DNA of 64,000 bases from Thalassobacillus cyri (lineage in GTDB: Bacteria > Bacillota > Bacilli > Bacillales > Halobacillaceae): NCBI RefSeq assembly GCF_900107755.1, contig NZ_FNQR01000005.1, positions 1-64,000 of the forward strand, read 5' to 3'. This document shows positions 9,099-18,159 of the stretch, one piece after another. Made by a program: the position numbers and the translations under genes. A model generated the notes under the pieces. That model ran no database searches. It saw nothing but the letters and a program-made list of their open reading frames with translations, and was not told where the DNA came from. Each line of letters opens with the position of its first letter. The stretch's first letter is position 1.

Positions 9099-9662
9099 AT
9101 GACAGGAACGCCTCATTATTTTATTGGCGTACCTATTTCCGAGGAAATACGTCAGGTTCTGGGAGGCTGGCAAAAAGAACTGAAACAGGTGGTACAATAC
9201 AAAACTTGGACACATCCAGAAGACTTTCATATTACATTGAAATTTCTCGGAGCGGTAGATACAAAAAATATTAATGAGGTGCTGCAATTGCTGAAGGAAG
9301 AGACAGCATCTTACCCTGCTCCTTTCCATGTTGAGACGTCAGATCTGAAATTTTTTGGTCAAAAGCAAAAGCCGAGGGTTTTATTCATGGAAGTTGAGAA
9401 GCATACTTCTTTATTGAATTTGAAAGAAATTGTGGAAACAAGACTGAAGCGTGCTGGTTTTCAGGAAGAGAAACGACCATACCGGCCTCATATCACCATA
9501 GCGAAAAAGTGGAAGGAAGAGCAGAAAGATACATTTACGAATGAGAAACTGGAGAACTTGAAAGAAACACTGATTTTACCGGTCGACCGGTTTCATGTCT
9601 TCCGTATCCACCCGGCAAAAGCGCCTAAGTATGAAATTGTCGAGACCATCGAATTGGGGTGA
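9099..9662 (+). CDS. thpR: RNA 2',3'-cyclic phosphodiesterase (2H family)
   Basis: A 187-aa 2H phosphoesterase. The two catalytic HxT motifs are present: FHITLKFLG near residue 44 and RPHITIAKKW near residue 130, spaced as in LigT/ThpR proteins. Family members open 2',3'-cyclic phosphates on RNA ends and may ligate 2'-5' tRNA halves in vitro. The B. subtilis counterpart is YtlP. GAAGGAGGA precedes the ATG. The stop overlaps the ribosome binding site of the next gene. Confidence 0.9.
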   Translation: MTGTPHYFIGVPISEEIRQVLGGWQKELKQVVQYKTWTHPEDFHITLKFLGAVDTKNINEVLQLLKEETASYPAPFHVETSDLKFFGQKQKPRVLFMEVEKHTSLLNLKEIVETRLKRAGFQEEKRPYRPHITIAKKWKEEQKDTFTNEKLENLKETLILPVDRFHVFRIHPAKAPKYEIVETIELG

Positions 9663-9666
9663 CATT

Positions 9667-10575
9667 ATGGCACAGTTGATTAAGCTTCAGGACTATATTT
9701 CCCGGTATGAAACAGATATGTATAAATATCCCGGCCAGTATATCCGTGCTAAAAAGCAGCACTGGAAGACAATGAAACAAAAGTGGACAGAACAGCGTTT
9801 GGAATTGGAGCAACCGCCTCCACCATCTGAAGAAGACGAACCTCTTTCTAAATGGAAACGCCTTTTTAAAAGACAAGATAAAGGAGAAGCTGATCAGCAT
9901 CCTTCTCCTGATCCTCCAACCTCCGTAGATGAAGCAAAGCAGGTTTTTCTTGATGATCTATTTTCTGTTCAATTGAAGTGGGCATCATCGACTTTGTGGG
10001 AAAAGTCATTTTTGGACCCAGATTATAAACACGATAAGCAATTGAAATACTTATTACAGCGGTTTCCCGACACGTTTCTTATTATGTACTGCCCGCTAGT
10101 CAAAATTAAACAAGCATCAATGGAAATAAATACAATCCTGATTGGCCCCACAGGGATTGAAATAATTCATTTCATGGAGGCTTCTGCTAATTCTGTGATC
10201 GTACCAGTAGATAACAGAACCTGGCATATCGAAGATGCGCATAGCAGTTCAAAGATCATCAGCCCATTGGTTGCTTTGAATCGAAGTGAAACCTACGTAA
10301 AAAGTGTTCTTTCCAAATATGGCATTGAATTTTCATATAAAAAAGTGATAATCGCACCTGAAAATGAGTTTAAATCTGCAAAAGAAAATTTTCATACGAG
10401 TTATATTGGTAAAGTTGACTACCAAAAATGGTTTGAAAATAAAAGGAACTTGCGTTCACCATTAAAGTATTCGCAATTGAAGGCAGCTGAAGCTCTTGTT
10501 AAACACAGCCAGACTACTGCCATAAGGCGTCCTGAATGGGATCAGGAAGATCAGGGGTTCGTGAGCGGAGAGTGA
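9667..10575 (+). CDS. ytlQ: YtlQ-like protein, possible NERD-related domain
   Basis: A 302-aa soluble protein of unknown function in the position of B. subtilis ytlQ. Residues 1-90 are charged and Pro-rich, probably an extended linker. Residues 100-270 form a predicted alpha/beta domain; the strand IGPTGIEIIHFMEASANSVI resembles the core of nuclease-related NERD domains, but I do not see a convincing catalytic set. The ATG at 9667 follows GGGGTGA, overlapping the end of the upstream gene, so the longer upstream extension is rejected. It may be translationally coupled to thpR. Confidence 0.75.
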   Translation: MAQLIKLQDYISRYETDMYKYPGQYIRAKKQHWKTMKQKWTEQRLELEQPPPPSEEDEPLSKWKRLFKRQDKGEADQHPSPDPPTSVDEAKQVFLDDLFSVQLKWASSTLWEKSFLDPDYKHDKQLKYLLQRFPDTFLIMYCPLVKIKQASMEINTILIGPTGIEIIHFMEASANSVIVPVDNRTWHIEDAHSSSKIISPLVALNRSETYVKSVLSKYGIEFSYKKVIIAPENEFKSAKENFHTSYIGKVDYQKWFENKRNLRSPLKYSQLKAAEALVKHSQTTAIRRPEWDQEDQGFVSGE

Positions 10576-10633
10576 ATATTTGACCATTTTCGAGCAACTG
10601 AGTCTGTAAGTATTACCTTTGCATTATTTGTAG

Positions 10634-10639
10634 TATAAT
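10634..10639 (+). promoter_or_regulatory. Predicted -10 box of ytlR
   Basis: A consensus TATAAT lies 42 bases before the ytlR start, with a weak TATTAC at 10611-10616 in the -35 position 17 bases upstream. Confidence 0.4.
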
Positions 10640-10680
10640 AGACTCACGAAAGGCTTTGCTGGTAACCTAGGGGGGAAGAC

Positions 10681-11607
10681 ATGCATATTGTCATTGTAAA
10701 TACGATTGCTGGTAATGGCAGAGCCTTGAATATATTAGAGAAGATTCAGCATGATCATTCATTTCAAGCGAATCAATGCAGATCATTTATCACCGATTAT
10801 AAAGGACATGCGGAAGAGATTGTGAAACAAGTAACTGAAATTTATCACGAAAAGATAAAAACCGTGATTATCATTGGTGGAGATGGAACTTTACATGAAG
10901 TCCTGAACGGGATGAAGCACTATCCTGAAATTCCTCTTGCCTTTATACCCGCAGGGTCTGGAAATGACTTTGCGCGAGGTGCAGGCATACATACAAATCC
11001 AGTTACCTTATTCAAGCGAATTATAGACCATCCCAGAACCTTATCCTTTAAACCAGGGGCTTACCTGTTTCATAATGATGTTAAGAGCCGCCGGCATTTT
11101 ATGAACAGCATCGGATTTGGTCTGGACGCTGAAGTTGCTTATAAAGCGGATAACTCATCCTTCAAAAAAGTATTCAACAGGATGAGAATCGGTTTTATGA
11201 GTTACGTCCTTGCCTTTTTTACAGTACTTCCAACATATCAATCATTAGATATCACCCTTACTATTGATGGCAAAGTAAAACAGGTAAAGGGTGCTTATAT
11301 GATAACTGTTTCCAGACACCCTTATTATGGGGGAGGAATGAAAATCGCTCCACAAGCCAGTTTGAAAAAAGACTTTTATTCAGTCATCGTTGTCGAATCG
11401 ATGCCTAAGTGGAAAATACTTTTATTGTTTATCACCGTATTTTGGGGGAAACACACATCTTTAAGAGAAGTTAAACAATATAAGGGCAGAGCGATCACTG
11501 TAGAGTCGCTATCTACGATTCCTGTGCAGGTCGATGGGGAAGCCGGCTCATGCCGTTTTTGTAAAATGGAAATACCAGAGCAAAAACGAATGGTTTATTT
11601 TGGGTAA
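10681..11607 (+). CDS. ytlR: Diacylglycerol/lipid kinase family protein (YtlR)
   Basis: A 308-aa kinase of the DagK/YegS fold. The nucleotide-binding loop GGDGTLHEVLNGM is at residues 66-78, and PAGSGNDFARG at about 90-100. A C-terminal beta-rich domain ends with QVDGEAGS, a motif common to the family. Members phosphorylate diacylglycerol or related lipids at the membrane. The true substrate is not known, because B. subtilis DgkB is a separate paralogue. AGGGGGGAAGAC lies before the ATG. Confidence 0.9.
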   Translation: MHIVIVNTIAGNGRALNILEKIQHDHSFQANQCRSFITDYKGHAEEIVKQVTEIYHEKIKTVIIIGGDGTLHEVLNGMKHYPEIPLAFIPAGSGNDFARGAGIHTNPVTLFKRIIDHPRTLSFKPGAYLFHNDVKSRRHFMNSIGFGLDAEVAYKADNSSFKKVFNRMRIGFMSYVLAFFTVLPTYQSLDITLTIDGKVKQVKGAYMITVSRHPYYGGGMKIAPQASLKKDFYSVIVVESMPKWKILLLFITVFWGKHTSLREVKQYKGRAITVESLSTIPVQVDGEAGSCRFCKMEIPEQKRMVYFG

Positions 11608-11764
11608 GGAAGCTTGTTCTTGAAATTGGACGGGGAGATAAGATATTCTATAAAACGTGTATCATACTGCAGTATAAAACTTTTACTGGCTATGGAAAGA
11701 AAATCATGTATACTTATAATACCGCTTATGGCACGGCAATACTTAAAGATTTGAGGAATTGAAG

Positions 11765-12577
11765 GTGAAACGCTTGGAACACATACTTGGAGAAGAATGG
11801 ACCATTACACCAGCCGGTGGATCGACTGGTGAGGCCTATTATGCACAAAATAATAATAAACGTCTATTCTTGAAGCGGAATTCATCCCCTTTCCTGGCTG
11901 TATTGTCTGCAGAAGGAATCGTACCTAAGCTCGTATGGACAAAAAGGTTGGAAAATGGTGATGTTATCACTGCTCAGGAATGGCTGGAAGGCCGTGAACT
12001 CAAACAGGAAGAAATGAAACATCCAAGAGTGGCTAAACTGTTGAGTAAGATTCATCATTCTTCCGAGTTGTTAGACATGCTGATGCGGATAAGCAAACAT
12101 CCGTTGCTTCCAGAAGACATCCTTGAGGATATCAAAGAGAACGAACGTCTCTTTAAGGACATCGATCCATGGAAACAAATTTATATAGCGATTGATTATT
12201 TGGAAGCAAAACTGGGGGAAGTGAAAGCTGCCAAGCATGTAGTGTGTCATTGCGATATGAATCATAATAATTGGATGTTATCCAGGGATGATCAACTTTA
12301 TTTGATCGATTGGGACAATGCGATGGTGGCAGATCCTGCCATGGACTTAGGGATGCTGTTACACTGGTATATTCCTAAAGAGGATTGGAAGCCTTGGCTG
12401 GAAAGGTACGGCGTAGAAGAAACAGAAAATTTATATACACGTATGACCTGGTATGCGATAGCTCAATCATTGACTTTCATTCAATGGCACCGCATGCGAG
12501 GAGATATAGAAGAAGCCGCTCAGCGAACGGAATCACTGAAGCGACTGATGGTTAATCATGGTATCTGGTGTCCTTGA
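11765..12577 (+). CDS. ytmP: Phosphotransferase of the aminoglycoside/choline kinase fold (YtmP)
   Basis: A 270-aa APH-type kinase. The catalytic loop VCHCDMNHNNW (HxDxxxxN pattern) is near residue 160 and the metal-binding Asp in LIDWDNAM near 180. The substrate is unknown; related proteins include CotS and choline kinases. GAGGA lies seven bases before the GTG at 11765, which is a better start than the TTG at 11759. The 3' end overlaps the convergent ytzH gene by 26 bases, so transcripts from the two genes are complementary at their ends. Confidence 0.82.
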   Translation: MKRLEHILGEEWTITPAGGSTGEAYYAQNNNKRLFLKRNSSPFLAVLSAEGIVPKLVWTKRLENGDVITAQEWLEGRELKQEEMKHPRVAKLLSKIHHSSELLDMLMRISKHPLLPEDILEDIKENERLFKDIDPWKQIYIAIDYLEAKLGEVKAAKHVVCHCDMNHNNWMLSRDDQLYLIDWDNAMVADPAMDLGMLLHWYIPKEDWKPWLERYGVEETENLYTRMTWYAIAQSLTFIQWHRMRGDIEEAAQRTESLKRLMVNHGIWCP

Positions 12578-12854
12578 ACTCTGCCAGAGCACTGACCCAG
12601 TGCTTTAAATTAGCTTGATTATTATAGATATGTTCTGTCATTTGTTCGTCAGACAAGCTTTGTTGACTATAATCATAAATACCAGGTAAATAATCCTGTA
12701 AATTTTGCTCAGGCTGATTAGCCAGCTTTGATTGAAGGGAATGGACAAGACGTGCAATCTGCTGACATTCGGCAACTGTGCCACAGCCATCCTCACTTTG
12801 TTCTGTAAGCAAATCGTATAAAACATTCAGCTGGTCATTTATCGTCAATGGCAT
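12552..12854 (-). CDS. ytzH: YtzH-like protein
   Basis: A 100-aa acidic, Gln-rich helical protein that sits next to ytmP and trmB as YtzH does in B. subtilis. The conserved-looking core includes CGTVAECQQIARLV. Its function is unknown. AAGGG is placed 8 bases before the ATG at 12854; ATG 12857 and GTG 12863 are closer alternatives. It converges on and overlaps ytmP. Confidence 0.8.
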   Translation of the reverse strand: MPLTINDQLNVLYDLLTEQSEDGCGTVAECQQIARLVHSLQSKLANQPEQNLQDYLPGIYDYSQQSLSDEQMTEHIYNNQANLKHWVSALAEFKDTRYHD

Positions 12855-12904
12855 CATGATCACCCTTTTTTATTTAGAGTGCTGAAAAATGCTGTTTCCT
12901 ATAC

Positions 12905-12941
12905 AAAAAAAATGGGCTCCTCAAAAGGAGCCCATTTTTTT
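12905..12941. terminator. Strong bidirectional terminator
   Basis: A perfect stem AATGGGCTCCT/AGGAGCCCATT is flanked by runs of A and T on both sides. On the minus strand it lies after the small membrane peptide gene (12979-13137) and before ytzH. Confidence 0.9.
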
Positions 12942-12978
12942 AGGGATAATATATATTCATGATGTCGTTATCAAATCT

Positions 12979-13137
12979 TTATGCCTGTGGTGCATACTTA
13001 ATTTGATTTTTGCGAACTTCAGGATTTACCAGTTGTGTCAATTTTTCAAATGGATATATGAAAAGTGCATATCCAGCGAAAAGCACAGAAAATACAGCAA
13101 TTACGCTCATTTCAATCATACTAGTCAGTAGTTTCAT
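12979..13137 (-). CDS. Small single-pass membrane peptide, 52 aa
   Basis: An open frame on the minus strand starting MKLLTSMIEM. A hydrophobic segment SVIAVFSVLFAGYALFIY covers residues 11-28, and a charged tail (FEKLTQL...VRKNQIKY) completes it. ATGGAGTGAG gives a good ribosome binding site about 9 bases before the ATG at 13137. The perfect terminator at 12905-12941 lies just after the stop. These three signals together support a real gene that length cut-offs would miss. I do not recognise a family. It is divergent from trmB and upstream of ytzH. Confidence 0.72.
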   Translation of the reverse strand: MKLLTSMIEMSVIAVFSVLFAGYALFIYPFEKLTQLVNPEVRKNQIKYAPQA

Positions 13138-13397
13138 CAGTAAATACTCACTCCATGTTTGTAGTATTAATCATACGATAATAATCATATCCCAGTAAAC
13201 GCTTACAATCCAAATGAGGAAGTCAGTATTGATAGCTCTTGAGAAAGGGTGAACGGTGATAAAAGTCATATACCTTTTGTATAGCTACATATATGGGGGT
13301 AGATGGAAGTATACGTCGTTTTCCTGCAAATTCGCTAAAAACTTTTCTAAGAGAGTGATTTCGTGATAAAGTTTAGACGGTAGAGGAGGAATAATAT

Positions 13398-14036
13398 ATG
13401 CGTTTACGTAATAAACCATGGGCAGATGATTTTCTACGTGAGAACGACCACATCGTCGTCCAGGAGCCATTTGAACATAAAAATAAATGGCAAGCACTTT
13501 TTCCCGAAAAACAGCCATTACATTTGGAAATAGGTTCCGGAAAAGGACAATTTATTGCCGGGATGGGGAAACAGCATCCTGATATCAATTTTGTGGGGAT
13601 CGAGCGTGTCAAAAGTGTCATTGTTGGTGCAGTCAAGAAAGTGATTGATGCAGATACTGCCAATGTACGGATGGTGAACGAGAATGCCAGAGATTTGAGG
13701 GAATTGTTCGGTGAAAATGAAGTAGACCACCTTTACCTGAATTTTTCGGATCCATGGCCGAAAACGCGTCATGAAAAAAGAAGATTAACTTACCATACGT
13801 TTTTAGAACAATATCATAGTATTTTAAAAGCGAATGGAAAAATAACCATGAAGACCGATAATAAAAAGCTTTTCGAATATTCGCTAGTCAGCTTCTCTCA
13901 ATTTGGTATGCGATTAGAAGAGGTAGAACTTGATTTACACCAACTGGATGATCCGCTGAATGTTCCTACCGAATATGAGGAGAAATTTGCTGAAAAAGGT
14001 CAGCCGATTTATCGTTGCCGTGTCTCCTTCAAGTAA
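13398..14036 (+). CDS. trmB: tRNA (guanine-N7-)-methyltransferase
   Basis: A 212-aa SAM-dependent methyltransferase that makes m7G46 in tRNA. The SAM-binding motif HLEIGSGKGQF is at about residues 42-52. The TrmB signature NFSDPWPKTRHEKRRL lies mid-protein, and the C-terminal TEYEEKF motif is present. AGAGGAGG lies 8 bases before the ATG. It is in the same place as B. subtilis ytmQ/trmB and is followed by ytnP. Confidence 0.96.
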   Translation: MRLRNKPWADDFLRENDHIVVQEPFEHKNKWQALFPEKQPLHLEIGSGKGQFIAGMGKQHPDINFVGIERVKSVIVGAVKKVIDADTANVRMVNENARDLRELFGENEVDHLYLNFSDPWPKTRHEKRRLTYHTFLEQYHSILKANGKITMKTDNKKLFEYSLVSFSQFGMRLEEVELDLHQLDDPLNVPTEYEEKFAEKGQPIYRCRVSFK

Positions 14037-14104
14037 TGATACCATTTCCAAACCTTTCATCTGTTATGGTACACTTTAATGTGTAAGCAAAAGGAGGGGA
14101 ACAG

Positions 14105-14956
14105 ATGGAAACATTGCAAGTAGGACGAGCCAGGCTGACCTGGCTTCAAGGTGGAGTTACCCATTTGGACGGAGGAGCGATGTTCGGAGTTGTTCCACGC
14201 CCACTATGGACGAAAAAATACCCGGTTAATGATAAGAACCAAATTGAGCTCCGGTCTGATCCGGTTTTGTTGGAAGTTGATGACCGTAGATTTTTGATTG
14301 ATTCTGGCGTAGGCAATGGAAAATTTTCCGAGAAGCAAATCAGAAACTTTGGTGTTCTGGAAGAATCGAAGCTCGATGAGTCTCTGGAAAAGTTAGGCTT
14401 GACTACAACAGATATTGATATCGTTTTGATGACACACCTTCATTTTGACCATGCTTGTGGATTGACGCGTTGGCAAGAAGATGAACTTGTTTCTACGTTT
14501 CCTGAAGCAGAGATTATTACTTCTGAAGTGGAATGGAATGAAATGAGGCAGCCTAATCTTCGTTCTGCTAATACGTATTGGGAAGAAAACTGGAAGCCTA
14601 TAGAAACACAGGTACATACGTTTCAAGAAGAAAAGGAATTGCTGCCAGGCTTGAAAATAATCCATACAGGCGGGCATAGTGATGGTCATTGTATCATTAT
14701 ATTTGAAGATGGCGAAGAACAATTCATTCATATGGCGGATATCATGCCGACACATGGACACCAAAATCCATTGTGGGTCCTTGCATATGACGATTACCCT
14801 GTTACGTCGGTCCATGAAAAACAAAAATGGATGAACTATGGCTATGAGCGGAATGCCTGGTATACGTTTTACCATGATGCCCATTATCGGGCGATCAAAT
14901 TCGACCAGGATGGAAACAGAATAGATGAGGTAAAACGCCACCGCTATGCTTACTAA
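14105..14956 (+). CDS. ytnP: MBL-fold metallo-hydrolase, quorum-quenching lactonase type (YtnP)
   Basis: A 283-aa metallo-beta-lactamase-fold enzyme. The zinc motif HLHFDHACG (HxHxDH) is at residues 111-116. Further metal ligands are in HTGGHSDGH and HMADIMPTHGH. B. subtilis YtnP cleaves acyl-homoserine lactones and counters Streptomyces signalling, so an extracellular-signal-degrading lactonase is a reasonable inference. AAGGAGGGG precedes the ATG. No signal peptide is visible. Confidence 0.88.
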   Translation: METLQVGRARLTWLQGGVTHLDGGAMFGVVPRPLWTKKYPVNDKNQIELRSDPVLLEVDDRRFLIDSGVGNGKFSEKQIRNFGVLEESKLDESLEKLGLTTTDIDIVLMTHLHFDHACGLTRWQEDELVSTFPEAEIITSEVEWNEMRQPNLRSANTYWEENWKPIETQVHTFQEEKELLPGLKIIHTGGHSDGHCIIIFEDGEEQFIHMADIMPTHGHQNPLWVLAYDDYPVTSVHEKQKWMNYGYERNAWYTFYHDAHYRAIKFDQDGNRIDEVKRHRYAY

Positions 14957-14965
14957 AGAACAAAA

Positions 14966-15079
14966 GAGCAAGCGCCTTGCTCACCTCCGACAAGCTTAAA
15001 CCAAGCCTCGGCGTGACGTTTTTTGTCACAAAGAGGATTGACTTAAGACCTCGAGGGGATAGGCGCTGGAGCTGGATGC
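14966..15079. repeat. Intergenic hairpin repeat of Bacillaceae type
   Basis: About 114 bases whose two ends are imperfect inverted copies (AGCGCCTTGCTCACC..GACAAGCTTAA against TTAAGACCTCGAGGGGATAGGCGCT). The centre is GTGAC-GTTTTTT-GTCAC, so the whole can fold into one long hairpin. It resembles dispersed intergenic repeats I know from other Bacillus genomes. It differs from the copy A/B/C family in this window. Confidence 0.6.
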
Positions 15080-15131
15080 AGTCCGACGCAAAATGTTGCC
15101 CACAACCATCCATTTTTATAAATTCCTAGAT

Positions 15132-15180
15132 AATAACAAAAGCCGTGCTGGTTTATTAAACCAGCACGGCTTTTGTTATT
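15132..15180. terminator. Very long bidirectional terminator hairpin
   Basis: A perfect stem of about 23 base pairs (AATAACAAAAGCCGTGCTGG.. with its complement) lies between ytnP and the convergent PepSY gene. The PepSY stop codon overlaps its edge. Confidence 0.85.
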
Positions 15181-15493
15181 AATTTGCTTCAGCCACATCA
15201 ACGATGGTTCCTGTTTGTGCATCGATGAAGAATTCGTATTGAGAGGTTTCCCCGTCTTGGCTCTTCGAAACGCCTCCACGATAAACTTCATAATCCATAC
15301 CGTTTTTGGTCAATTCTTCTGGTTTCATGTAAATCCAGGAGCCACTGATAGGTCCTTGTTTTTTGAATGCTTCTTTTGCGATTTTCAATGCTTTTTCAGG
15401 AGTGACCCCCTGTTTGTTGAAGACTTGTTCTTTGACGACATAGCCAGCTAAAGCACCAGCACCTGCCGCGATTGCGACTTTTTTCCAATCCAT
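15179..15493 (-). CDS. ytzB: PepSY-domain small protein (YtzB-like)
   Basis: A 104-aa protein with a short hydrophobic N-terminus (VAIAAGAGALAGYVV) that may anchor it or be cleaved, then a PepSY-like fold ending in QYEFFIDAQTGTIVDVA. PepSY domains often inhibit peptidases outside the membrane. GAGGTGA lies before the ATG at 15493; the GTG one codon upstream is the longer alternative. The adjacent ytnP and ytoP match the B. subtilis arrangement. Confidence 0.75.
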   Translation of the reverse strand: MDWKKVAIAAGAGALAGYVVKEQVFNKQGVTPEKALKIAKEAFKKQGPISGSWIYMKPEELTKNGMDYEVYRGGVSKSQDGETSQYEFFIDAQTGTIVDVAEAN

Positions 15494-15635
15494 CACTATT
15501 CACCTCAATAAGTATTCTTTCCCACTAGTATACTAAATGTACTTCATAATGAAAACTAAAATCAGTCTGAAAAGTAGAAAGTAGTCGAAAGTTTCGGTAA
15601 AATGGTTACTATAGTGGAAAGGAGTTCGATACATA

Positions 15636-16703
15636 ATGAATCAAGAGACACAATCTTTATTCCGGACATTGACGGAACTACCTGGTGCACCGGGTAATGA
15701 ACATCTGGTACGTCAGTTTATGAAATCAGAGTTAGAGAAGTATGCAGATGAAATAATTCAAGATGGCCTTGGAGGGGTTTTTGGGGTCAAAAAGGGTGAA
15801 GGTCCAAAAGTAATGGTAGCTGGGCATATGGATGAAGTTGGATTCATGGTTACGCAAATTACCAAGAATGGGATGATTCGATTTCAGACACTTGGGGGAT
15901 GGTGGAACCAGGTGATGCTTGCTCAGCGAGTACAAGTGATTACGGATAATGGTCCCGTCACAGGGGTGATTGGTTCTATACCTCCTCATAATTTAACACC
16001 AGAACAGCGTAAAAAGCCGATGGAAGTAAAAAATATGTTAATCGACATTGGTGCAGATGATGAAGAGGATGTAAAACGGATTGGTGTTAAACCAGGTCAG
16101 CAAATTGTTCCAATATGTCCGTTTACTCCGATGGCAAATGAAAAGAAAATCCTGGCAAAAGCCTGGGATAATCGTTACGGTTGCGGGCTTGCTGTAGAGC
16201 TAATGAAAGAATTGAAAGGGGAAAATACACCTAATCAGCTTTTCTCTGGTGCTACTGTTCAGGAAGAAGTCGGGTTGCGAGGTGCTCAAACTGCAGCCAA
16301 TATGATACAACCGGATATCTTTTATGCCCTGGATGCTTCTCCAGCCAATGACATGAGTGGTGATGATAAAGAGTTCGGCCAACTTGGCAAAGGGGCGTTA
16401 CTTCGTATATTCGACCGTAGCATGGTTACACACCGCGGTATCCGGGACTTTATTTTGGATACGGCAGAAAGCAACGACATCCCCTATCAGTACTTCATTT
16501 CGCAAGGTGGTACAGATGCAGGAAGAGTGCACATTTCCAATGATGGGGTACCATCTGCAGTGGTAGGGATTTGTTCGCGATATATCCATACGTCCTCTTC
16601 TATCATTCATGTGGATGATTATGCTGCAGCAAAAGAGCTGTTGGTCAAATTAGTGAAAACGACAGATCAAAATACGGTCGCACAAATTCGTAATAATGGA
16701 TAA
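15636..16703 (+). CDS. ytoP: M42-family aminopeptidase (YtoP)
   Basis: A 355-aa cocatalytic metallo-aminopeptidase of family M42 (glutamyl aminopeptidase/FrvX type). Metal and catalytic motifs are in order: [10 protein letters not shown] at about 63-72, WDNRYGCGL near 177, [10 protein letters not shown] near 207-216, ALDASP near 230 and GGTDAGRVH near 290. It is cytosolic. AAAGGAG lies 11 bases before the ATG. The gene stands alone with its own terminator. Confidence 0.92.
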   Translation: MNQETQSLFRTLTELPGAPGNEHLVRQFMKSELEKYADEIIQDGLGGVFGVKKGEGPKVMVAGHMDEVGFMVTQITKNGMIRFQTLGGWWNQVMLAQRVQVITDNGPVTGVIGSIPPHNLTPEQRKKPMEVKNMLIDIGADDEEDVKRIGVKPGQQIVPICPFTPMANEKKILAKAWDNRYGCGLAVELMKELKGENTPNQLFSGATVQEEVGLRGAQTAANMIQPDIFYALDASPANDMSGDDKEFGQLGKGALLRIFDRSMVTHRGIRDFILDTAESNDIPYQYFISQGGTDAGRVHISNDGVPSAVVGICSRYIHTSSSIIHVDDYAAAKELLVKLVKTTDQNTVAQIRNNG

Positions 16704-16714
16704 GTAATAGATAC

Positions 16715-16753
16715 AAATCACGCAGGCTGGGAAAGTCTGCGTGATTTTATTTC
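16715..16753 (+). terminator. Terminator of ytoP
   Basis: AATCACGCAG pairs with CTGCGTGATT and is followed by TTATTTCT. Confidence 0.75.
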
Positions 16754-16865
16754 TATTTTCGTGATGAGATGCCTCTTATCAACGTTGACTTTTTAACCAT
16801 AGACCTGAACGGGGATAATGATGTATAGTGTAAGGAAGTAATTGTTCGATAGAAAGGTGAATAGA

Positions 16866-17390
16866 ATGGTTCGCATATATACTGGATCGCAAAACCCTAC
16901 AAAAATAGAATCTGTAAAAGAAGTATTCTCTAGTTATGATATAGAAGGAGTAGAAGTTGAATCTAAAGTGTCCGCTCAACCTTTTTCTGATGAAGAAACG
17001 CAGGAAGGTGCAATAAACCGGGCAAGAGAATGTGCAAAAATGAAAAAAGGCGCTATGGGACTTGGCTTAGAAGGTGGAGTTATGGAAATAGCTGATGAAC
17101 TTTACCTATGTAACTGGGGTGCGTTAGTCGATGAACGTGAAAACTTGTACTTGGCCAGTGGAGCAAGAATCCCATTACCGGAAGAGATTAAGGTAGAATT
17201 AGAAAAGGGTAGAGAATTAGGCGATGTAATGGATGAATATGCAGATAAGCAAGAGGTAAGAAGAAACGAAGGAGCGATTGGTATTTTTACTAATGCCGCA
17301 GTCGATCGTAAAGAAATGTTCATTCATATTACCCGTCTCTTGAAAGGACAATATGAATTCGCGAACAAGCATAAAGCGGAACAAGCTTAA
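16866..17390 (+). CDS. DUF84 inosine/xanthosine triphosphatase family protein
   Basis: A 174-aa protein of the YjjX/DUF84 fold, which hydrolyses non-canonical purine triphosphates such as ITP and XTP. The N-terminal GSQNPTKIESVKEVF is the typical nucleotide-binding opening, and LGLEGGVMEI the second conserved block. AAAGGTGA lies 5 bases before the ATG at 16866, so the upstream TTG at 16842 is rejected. Substrate specificity is inferred from the family only. Confidence 0.85.
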   Translation: MVRIYTGSQNPTKIESVKEVFSSYDIEGVEVESKVSAQPFSDEETQEGAINRARECAKMKKGAMGLGLEGGVMEIADELYLCNWGALVDERENLYLASGARIPLPEEIKVELEKGRELGDVMDEYADKQEVRRNEGAIGIFTNAAVDRKEMFIHITRLLKGQYEFANKHKAEQA

Positions 17391-17498
17391 CTTTAAGGTA
17401 AAAATAAGAGTTAAATTGGAAAGCAATAGTTAAGGACGTGATGGAACTGGATAGCTAGTCGTGTCTCAGTCCCATTTTTCTGGTCTCAACAATAATCG

Positions 17499-17548
17499 AA
17501 AAACTGCCCCAGCATGTCTATTACAGACATGGGGGCAGCTTTTTTTAT
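17499..17548. terminator. Bidirectional terminator
   Basis: CTGCCCC..CATGTCT pairs with AGACATG..GGCAG and is followed by seven T. It lies between the convergent NTPase and ytoQ genes. Confidence 0.8.
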
Positions 17549-17557
17549 TTTCATGGT

Positions 17558-17998
17558 TTATTCATAAATGTACTGCAATACTTCCAATGCTTGATCGACA
17601 GTCTCAACGGTAACATCGGCTTTGTTGGTCAATTCCTTCAATGGATGGATCAATGAATCAGGGCGTACGATAATTGTCGGTTTGTTCAGGTGTATAGCTG
17701 CACTGGCATCCATGGCAGTATTCCATTGCTTATATTTCTCTCCGAACAAGGCGATGACTACATCAGATTTTTGCAGTAGTACTTGTGTTCTTAAATTATT
17801 GATGCTGGATGCAGCATCATCTTTGTAGAGGCCGCCTGGCTGTTCACCGAGAATATCCTCGCCGATATTGTCCGAGCGGTCATGGTTTTCTTGGGGTCCA
17901 ACAAAGGTCAGTGGCAAGTCTTTTACTTTTGCTTTACTTTTGACTTCGTTTCTCCAATCATCATGAATTTGTCCGGCTAAATATACGGTCAGTTCCAT
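17558..17998 (-). CDS. ytoQ: YtoQ family protein
   Basis: A 146-aa protein of the YtoQ family. The N-terminus ELTVYLAGQIHDDWR and the SDVVIALFGEKYKQWN block resemble nucleoside 2-deoxyribosyltransferase-like folds (LAG..D and VVAxxG positions). The biochemical role is unknown. The start has GGGAGGAATTT upstream on the minus strand. It is a single-gene unit. Confidence 0.88.
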   Translation of the reverse strand: MELTVYLAGQIHDDWRNEVKSKAKVKDLPLTFVGPQENHDRSDNIGEDILGEQPGGLYKDDAASSINNLRTQVLLQKSDVVIALFGEKYKQWNTAMDASAAIHLNKPTIIVRPDSLIHPLKELTNKADVTVETVDQALEVLQYIYE

Positions 17999-18159
17999 AA
18001 TAAATTCCTCCCATTCATTACCTTTGTTCCTACATTTCCATTATGTACAATTTATAAGAAGTTGTCCATTGATAGGTGATGGAACGAAATGGAACTTGTC
18101 AAATCAACAAACAATAGTATCATGAAAGTAAAAAGAGGGAGATGCAGGAGGAATATTCT

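Noticed and set aside
14393-14971. 192-codon antisense frame inside ytnP
   Set aside because: ytnP has clear zinc motifs and a good ribosome binding site; the antisense frame has neither.
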